Below, piece by piece: positions 59,668 through 64,000 of a DNA stretch of 64,000 nt. The stretch is from a virus: positions 1-64,000 of IMG/VR virus record IMGVR_UViG_3300028361_000023; one strand, written 5' to 3'. Made by a program: the position numbers and the translations under genes. The notes under the pieces were generated by a model that searched no databases, was not told where the DNA came from, and saw only the letters and a program-made list of their open reading frames with translations. Numbering within the stretch: the stretch's first letter is position 1; the number at the start of each line of letters is the position of its first letter.

Positions 59668-60738
59668 ATGACAATACAAGAAGTACATGTAAAAATAGAT
59701 TTACATCTTCAAGAATTAAATTCAAATGTATATGGAAATGTCCTTCCCGAAGAGAAGGACATTTTTCTTAACGAACAAATTTTAGAATTTTTTAGAGATA
59801 ACGAAGATGAAGATAGTAATAAACTAAGAGAAAATTTTCAAGCTACTCAAAAACGTTACGACAATGTAAAAGAACTTATAGTTGAAAACACTTTACCTTT
59901 ATATGTTAGAGATAGTGTTTCTATGTATTGTACTCTTCCAGAAGATTATTTACGTTTAGTGAGTGATGCTACTATTTTAAAATGTAGTACTTATAAAGAT
60001 GTTAACTTAACAGAAAAAAAGGAATATGTTTATGGTTTTGAATTAAAAGAATTTGTAAATAACGCTGGAAATTATTTTACTGGTTTATTTATATATATAT
60101 TAGCACAAGGTACTGATTTTGCCTTAAATACTTTTCCTCATTATACTGGTGGATTTAAGTCTTTTAAAGAGGCTTTTATACTATATGATTTAATTTACGA
60201 AGAGTTAAATAAAGTTAACAGAAATAAAGATAACACTAAAACAAAATATAAAGTTTATAAAGAATGGTATAACGGTAAATATTATGGAACTAAATTACTT
60301 TTTGTTAGTGAAACTCCTATGGCTATTTATTACAGCATTATTGCTGAAGCAAATGTACAAATGGAATTACTAGAAACTATAACAGCTAATCAACCTGATG
60401 TAACGACTAATTTAGAAGTTGAAAATAGACTAACTGCAACAGAAGACGTAAGAAATGTTTTAAATTCTAATTTTAGAACTACTGTTCATACAAGTCCTAT
60501 TAGTGAACTACAACAAGATAGATTAATCGTACATCACGAAAAAAAGTTTATACCAAAAGAACTAAAAATTAAGTACATTAAAAGACCAAATTTTGTTAGC
60601 TTATATTTGAATAGAAATACGGACTTAAACAGTAATGTATTAGGAATGATAGCTAAAAGAACTGCTGAAAGAATTGCAGTTGTTAAAGGTAATACTACAA
60701 GTAACGCTATTGTTCAACACAATAATACTATAGAATAA
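59668..60738 (+). CDS. Probable head-tail connector (ring/stabilisation) protein
   Basis: A 356-residue protein. VYGNVLPEEKDIFLNEQILEFFRDN near the start, followed by helices and LPEDYLRLVSDATIL, is the pattern of crAss-like connector proteins that sit below the portal. The C-terminal half is mixed. The gene carries a perfect 10-bp terminator-like hairpin in its early coding region (59736-59764). The role is inferred from order and weak pattern. Confidence 0.5.
   Translation: MTIQEVHVKIDLHLQELNSNVYGNVLPEEKDIFLNEQILEFFRDNEDEDSNKLRENFQATQKRYDNVKELIVENTLPLYVRDSVSMYCTLPEDYLRLVSDATILKCSTYKDVNLTEKKEYVYGFELKEFVNNAGNYFTGLFIYILAQGTDFALNTFPHYTGGFKSFKEAFILYDLIYEELNKVNRNKDNTKTKYKVYKEWYNGKYYGTKLLFVSETPMAIYYSIIAEANVQMELLETITANQPDVTTNLEVENRLTATEDVRNVLNSNFRTTVHTSPISELQQDRLIVHHEKKFIPKELKIKYIKRPNFVSLYLNRNTDLNSNVLGMIAKRTAERIAVVKGNTTSNAIVQHNNTIE
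59736..59764 (+). terminator. Terminator-like hairpin inside the connector coding region
   Basis: AAATGTCCTT (59736-59745) pairs perfectly with AAGGACATTT (59755-59764), followed by more T. It lies at about codons 23-33 of the connector gene, so it might act as an attenuator that reduces downstream transcription. It may also be a coding coincidence. Confidence 0.5.
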
Positions 60739-60760
60739 AAATTTAAAATAAATAAAAAAA

Positions 60761-61789
60761 ATGATTGGAATGCAATTAATCGGACAAGACAAAGCTTATT
60801 TAGCTAAACGTGGCGGTGGGGTTATCGCTAATGTTAATGAAATTAATCAATTAGATGCTGGTGCAGTTGCTATAATTGATGGTCAAAAATTAATAAATAC
60901 TGTTGCAGCTTTAGCAGATTCTAAATCTGTACAAATAGCTGTAGGTTCTAGTACGCAAGAATTAGGTGCTGTTTTATCTAAAAGAATAGAACGTCAAAGT
61001 AGCGATTTTAAAGAAAATTATTCTTTTAAAGCTTATGCTGCTCCTCGATCTGAAGTTTTATATATAGGAGATAACGGAGACAATCTTACTGATATTGTTT
61101 TACCTATTAGTTTACTTGTAGGAGAAGAAGTTTCAGCAACTATAAGAGATACTAGTAACAATACTATACCTGAAGGTGTAATTAAAACCGCTAATTATAG
61201 TATTAAAAATGGTGACACTAAAGGAACAGTTATAAACGGTTTAGTTGCCGCTATAAACAAATTAAACATGGGAGTAGCTACGGCTATTACACCTACAACA
61301 GCTAATGCTGGTATTAAATTTGTCGGAGCTAAAGTAGGAGTTAGGTATAAAATTAATTTAGGTGGTCTTTTAGTAGGTACATCTATGTTTAGTAAATTTA
61401 ACGAAGCTGGATCTGTTATTACAACAGCAAATGCTCCTGTTGCTCCTTTTATAGGAACCGGAACTTATGAATTAATTAAAGAACAAGCTAATTATCTTTC
61501 TACAGTGTTTGGAGATACTAGTAGGAATATGTTAAGAGAAGAGTTGTTTAATTCTAAAGACGCAATTAATGACGCTGTATTTGGTACTAATTATGATACT
61601 TTTACTTTTAATTATTCTTTATCTGGTTATTATACAACAACTACTCGTTCAAGTGTTCCGCAATTTTTTCAATTAGTAATACCAACTGGTGTTGCTGTTG
61701 TTTCTGTTTTGCAAGGTTTATTTTTAGGAGTTGTTGCTGAATCTCAAGCTAGTGAAACTGGTGAAGCAGAAGAAGCTGAAAACGCTTAA
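60761..61789 (+). CDS. Probable major virion structural protein
   Basis: A 342-residue Ala/Gly/Val/Thr-rich protein with few charges (GGGVIANVNEINQLDAGAVAIIDGQKLI, LGGLLVGTSMFSKFNEAG, a hydrophobic GVAVVSVLQGLFLGVVAES) and an acidic Glu-rich tail. The composition is like tail-tube, head-decoration or fibre-shaft proteins. It ends before a strong hairpin terminator, so it forms an end of a transcription unit. The exact identity is open. Confidence 0.65.
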   Translation: MIGMQLIGQDKAYLAKRGGGVIANVNEINQLDAGAVAIIDGQKLINTVAALADSKSVQIAVGSSTQELGAVLSKRIERQSSDFKENYSFKAYAAPRSEVLYIGDNGDNLTDIVLPISLLVGEEVSATIRDTSNNTIPEGVIKTANYSIKNGDTKGTVINGLVAAINKLNMGVATAITPTTANAGIKFVGAKVGVRYKINLGGLLVGTSMFSKFNEAGSVITTANAPVAPFIGTGTYELIKEQANYLSTVFGDTSRNMLREELFNSKDAINDAVFGTNYDTFTFNYSLSGYYTTTTRSSVPQFFQLVIPTGVAVVSVLQGLFLGVVAESQASETGEAEEAENA

Positions 61790-61809
61790 TTTAATATAGT
61801 TAAATTTTA

Positions 61810-61847
61810 AAATCAAAGGAACTACTAAGTAATAGTTCCTTTGATTT
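61810..61847. terminator. Strong hairpin after the structural gene
   Basis: A perfect 15-bp stem, AAATCAAAGGAACTA with TAGTTCCTTTGATTT, and an 8-nt loop, 20 nt after the stop codon. T-rich sequence follows on both strands. It probably terminates transcription. Confidence 0.85.
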
Positions 61848-61854
61848 ATATATT

Positions 61855-62391
61855 ATGAATTTATTAGAAGTAGTTTATATAGAAAATAATAGTTATACTT
61901 TAACTAATTTAAGTAGTACAAATAGTATTAACGTTGTTATAAACAAACTAGATACAACTACTTATTCTAATTTTAGTTTAAAAGAAACTATAATCCTTAG
62001 TAGTAGTCAAAAACTAACTTACACGTTTGAAGAAGATGGTTTATATCAAATTATATATTCTGGTACTTCAGTTAATTATATTATTACTACTTTTGCTGAT
62101 TCAAACTTTAAACAATGTTTAAATTTAATAACTACGAAAGTAATTTGTGAAGACAACATAAGATGTGATGATATTACTAATTTTAATAGTTTAAGTTTTA
62201 CTTCTGAATTTTTATATAATTTATTAGGAGATAATATAATTAAAAATACAGTAACAACAACAACAGCACCTAATGTATTTTATACAGCAATAGAACCTGT
62301 ATTTTATGATATTTCTATTGCTGAAAAATTAATAAAAAAATTAAACCATTATTGTGCTGTTTTAAAAAATGATAATTGTAATTCATGTTAA
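61855..62391 (+). CDS. Hypothetical protein of tail region
   Basis: A 178-residue Thr/Ser/Asn-rich protein with beta-like alternation (LEVVYIENNSYTLTNLSSTNSINVVINKLDTTTY, GLYQIIYSGTSVNYIITTF) and a Cys-containing C-terminal part (VICEDNIRCDD, KNDNCNSC). The order places it with the tail. It overlaps the next gene by 7 nt. Unrecognised. Confidence 0.7.
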   Translation: MNLLEVVYIENNSYTLTNLSSTNSINVVINKLDTTTYSNFSLKETIILSSSQKLTYTFEEDGLYQIIYSGTSVNYIITTFADSNFKQCLNLITTKVICEDNIRCDDITNFNSLSFTSEFLYNLLGDNIIKNTVTTTTAPNVFYTAIEPVFYDISIAEKLIKKLNHYCAVLKNDNCNSC

Positions 62392-62723
62392 TATTTAAAG
62401 ATAATAAAGATTATTCTTCTCTATTTTTACTTAATAAAAGTGTTTTAGAACTTACAATTAATGATATATATAAAAGCGAAGAGATAAACGAAACTGCTTG
62501 TGTAAATTTAACTAATAAATTTATTTACTATTATGCAGCTTTTATAAAAGCTAAACTTATTAAAGATTACTTAAATGTACCTTTAGATAATGTTTACCAT
62601 ACACCAATTTATGATAGTAGTGATTGGAAAGAAAAATTTAACTATCATAGTTTTAAATCTTGTTTATTTTGCAAAAATATAGATTTTGATAAAATACTAA
62701 ACCAAATAGAATATGACATTTAA
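62385..62723 (+). CDS. Small hypothetical protein of tail region
   Basis: A 112-residue protein (MLIFKDNKDYSSLFLLNKSVLELTINDIY..., KAKLIKDYLNVPLDNVYHTP..., SCLFCKNIDFDKIL). Mixed helix, two Cys in CLFC that could bind metal. Overlaps both neighbours (7 and 11 nt). The family is unknown. Confidence 0.7.
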   Translation: MLIFKDNKDYSSLFLLNKSVLELTINDIYKSEEINETACVNLTNKFIYYYAAFIKAKLIKDYLNVPLDNVYHTPIYDSSDWKEKFNYHSFKSCLFCKNIDFDKILNQIEYDI

Positions 62724-64000
62724 TCAACCAAAAACAATAGACGAACTAAAAAGCCAAATAACACAATTAATGTTTGGTTTAACTAGAAATAATAGTAAAA
62801 GAAATGAAAACATTCAAAAAAACACAGAAATAGCTCATCTATTATGTTCTTTAGCTGAATTAACACAAACAAGTGGTTATGCTACTTCTAATAATTTTTT
62901 AAAGATCAAAAATGATATAGATAATAAAAACTTAAAAATAGGAAAATGGTATTTATTATCTGATTATAGAACAGTACATTTAATACCTTTTACTAGTGTT
63001 TTAAATATTAATAATAATGAACAAATAGAAGTAAATAACGAACCTTTACTTCTTCAAGCTATTTCTACAGATTCTTTTGCAAAAGAAGCAATAAGTTTAC
63101 TTTATCCACAAGATACTATTCATTATACTATTAATAGCGATTGGTGGGGAAATTTAAAAAGCGATCAAAGTAAAGGTGCTATAACATACAGACACATTCC
63201 TACGCAACCTAGTAACTCTACTAGAGGATATAGTAATGTAAAATGTAATTATGATTTTGTAAATGTCTTTATGAGAAGATGGGCAAAAGATAATTCAAAC
63301 CTACATAATGTACCTGATGCTTACGTTTTATGGGATACTTCTGTAACTTGTGGAAGTAATGGTATAGCAAGAACTACTTTTGTAGCTAAAAGTCCAACTG
63401 ATTTTAAAGATGTAAAAACTTTTAACAACACTTCTAAAGAAGGAACAGTTTGGTCTACTGCTGATATAACTATAGGAGAAACAATTTGGTGGCAAAATGG
63501 TTTTAGAGCTAATCCTTTACCCAATATTGTTTTTAATCAGTATGCTAAAGATATTAGAATATTAGCTTGTCAAAATATAACTATTGACGCACCTGTAAAC
63601 CATTTATATACGGTTAATAGAGCTTTTAATACTATATTTAATAGAAATTCTTCTAATTTTGATATTAGAATAACGGGTACTGATGTAGCAATAAATCAGT
63701 GTTTTTTCACTTTTCCACCTTTAATATCTGGTTTTCTTAGTAATACAACACTTGAAACATCTCCTAATAGTTCTAAAAATCTATATACACCCGCATTAGA
63801 ATTTTCAAATTTAACCCTTTGTAATTTTAAAGTTAATTTAATTGCAGGTAATAATATAGAAGGTTTTGTAAAAGGTTGTAAAACTGTATATGGAGAAATT
63901 GCTGGACAACAGTATTTATATTTTATAAATATAGATCAATTAGAACCTAATACTCATAATTATAATGGGGCTGATGCTCCTATAAATTTAAATATACAGT
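62713..64000 (+). CDS. Partial tail appendage/fibre-like protein (3' end outside window)
   Basis: An ATG-started frame (MTFNQPKTIDELKSQITQLM...) stays open for 429 codons to the window edge. A short helical N-terminus is followed by Asn/Thr/Ser-rich, Gly-containing beta-type sequence (WYLLSDYRTVHLIPFTSVLN, DAYVLWDTSVTCGSNGIARTTF, NITIDAPVNHLYTV, NLTLCNFKVNLIAGNN). The last part repeats short strands as in beta-helix fibres. It overlaps the preceding gene by 11 nt. Host binding is a guess. Confidence 0.65.
   Translation, partial: MTFNQPKTIDELKSQITQLMFGLTRNNSKRNENIQKNTEIAHLLCSLAELTQTSGYATSNNFLKIKNDIDNKNLKIGKWYLLSDYRTVHLIPFTSVLNINNNEQIEVNNEPLLLQAISTDSFAKEAISLLYPQDTIHYTINSDWWGNLKSDQSKGAITYRHIPTQPSNSTRGYSNVKCNYDFVNVFMRRWAKDNSNLHNVPDAYVLWDTSVTCGSNGIARTTFVAKSPTDFKDVKTFNNTSKEGTVWSTADITIGETIWWQNGFRANPLPNIVFNQYAKDIRILACQNITIDAPVNHLYTVNRAFNTIFNRNSSNFDIRITGTDVAINQCFFTFPPLISGFLSNTTLETSPNSSKNLYTPALEFSNLTLCNFKVNLIAGNNIEGFVKGCKTVYGEIAGQQYLYFINIDQLEPNTHNYNGADAPINLNIQ

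Noticed and set aside
1-64000. Stop-codon reassignment, known in some crAss-like phages
   Set aside because: TAA, TAG and TGA all end well-supported genes at tight junctions (for example TAG at 49833-49835, TGA in the ATGA overlaps), and long genes need no recoding.

Overview
This window is about 64 kb of a tailed double-stranded DNA phage of the crAss-like group (order Crassvirales), very probably infecting a Bacteroidetes host. Three kinds of evidence support this. A giant polypeptide carries the DFDID double-psi-barrel RNA polymerase signature of crAss-like virion RNA polymerases. The terminase, portal, capsid and connector order is the crAss-like one. Several gene starts carry the Bacteroidetes promoter form (TTTG about 19 nt before TAnnTTTG), sometimes so close to the ATG that the mRNA would be leaderless. 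The DNA is strongly AT-rich, genes use all three standard stops, and leaders are A/T-rich rather than Shine-Dalgarno-like. No tRNA, CRISPR array or insertion sequence was seen.

Layout. (1) 1-19.2 kb, plus strand: the end of an unknown gene, then two giant virion proteins (1,836 and 4,520 residues) chained by TAATG stop-start overlaps. The second is the virion RNA polymerase, preceded by a mosaic of polyvalent effector-type domains (zincin peptidase, ADP-ribosyltransferase-like). (2) 19.4-41.8 kb, minus strand: a compact nucleotide and replication block with dCTP deaminase, dNMP kinase, ThyX, RIIA-like GHKL ATPase, SPL-family radical SAM enzyme, ATP-dependent DNA ligase, DnaG-like primase, SSB-like protein, RecT-like protein, SF2 helicase, family A DNA polymerase, a membrane-anchored lytic transglycosylase and a Dda/RecD-like helicase. 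Several intrinsic terminators divide it. (3) 41.8-48.4 kb, minus strand: a loose accessory zone of small orphan and membrane proteins, long non-coding gaps, repeats and RNA hairpins, including an origin-like stretch at 44.3-44.9 kb. Its first gene is a RyR domain fused to an Acb2/Tad1-like hairpin domain. (4) 48.5-64 kb, plus strand: the morphogenesis operon with an IHF/HU-like protein, a PD-(D/E)XK nuclease, TerL, portal, an acidic scaffold-like protein, major capsid protein, connector and tail proteins, and an unfinished appendage gene running off the window.

How it works together (inference). The virion RNA polymerase and its attached effectors would enter the cell with the DNA and start transcription of early genes. 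The divergent promoter pair at 48.38-48.50 kb would fire the accessory/counter-defence side to the left and the morphogenesis operon to the right. The replication block would supply dTTP and DNA synthesis. MCP and the next major virion gene are separated from downstream genes by strong hairpin terminators, which would grade expression.

The most notable points are the RyR-Acb2/Tad1 fusion with its own near-leaderless promoter, a recurring D-N-F peptide threaded through both giant virion proteins, an over-represented TCTGCCTATA decamer, and a sharp strand-composition switch beside a perfect DnaA box. All functional calls are from reading the sequence and recalled family motifs. No database search was run.
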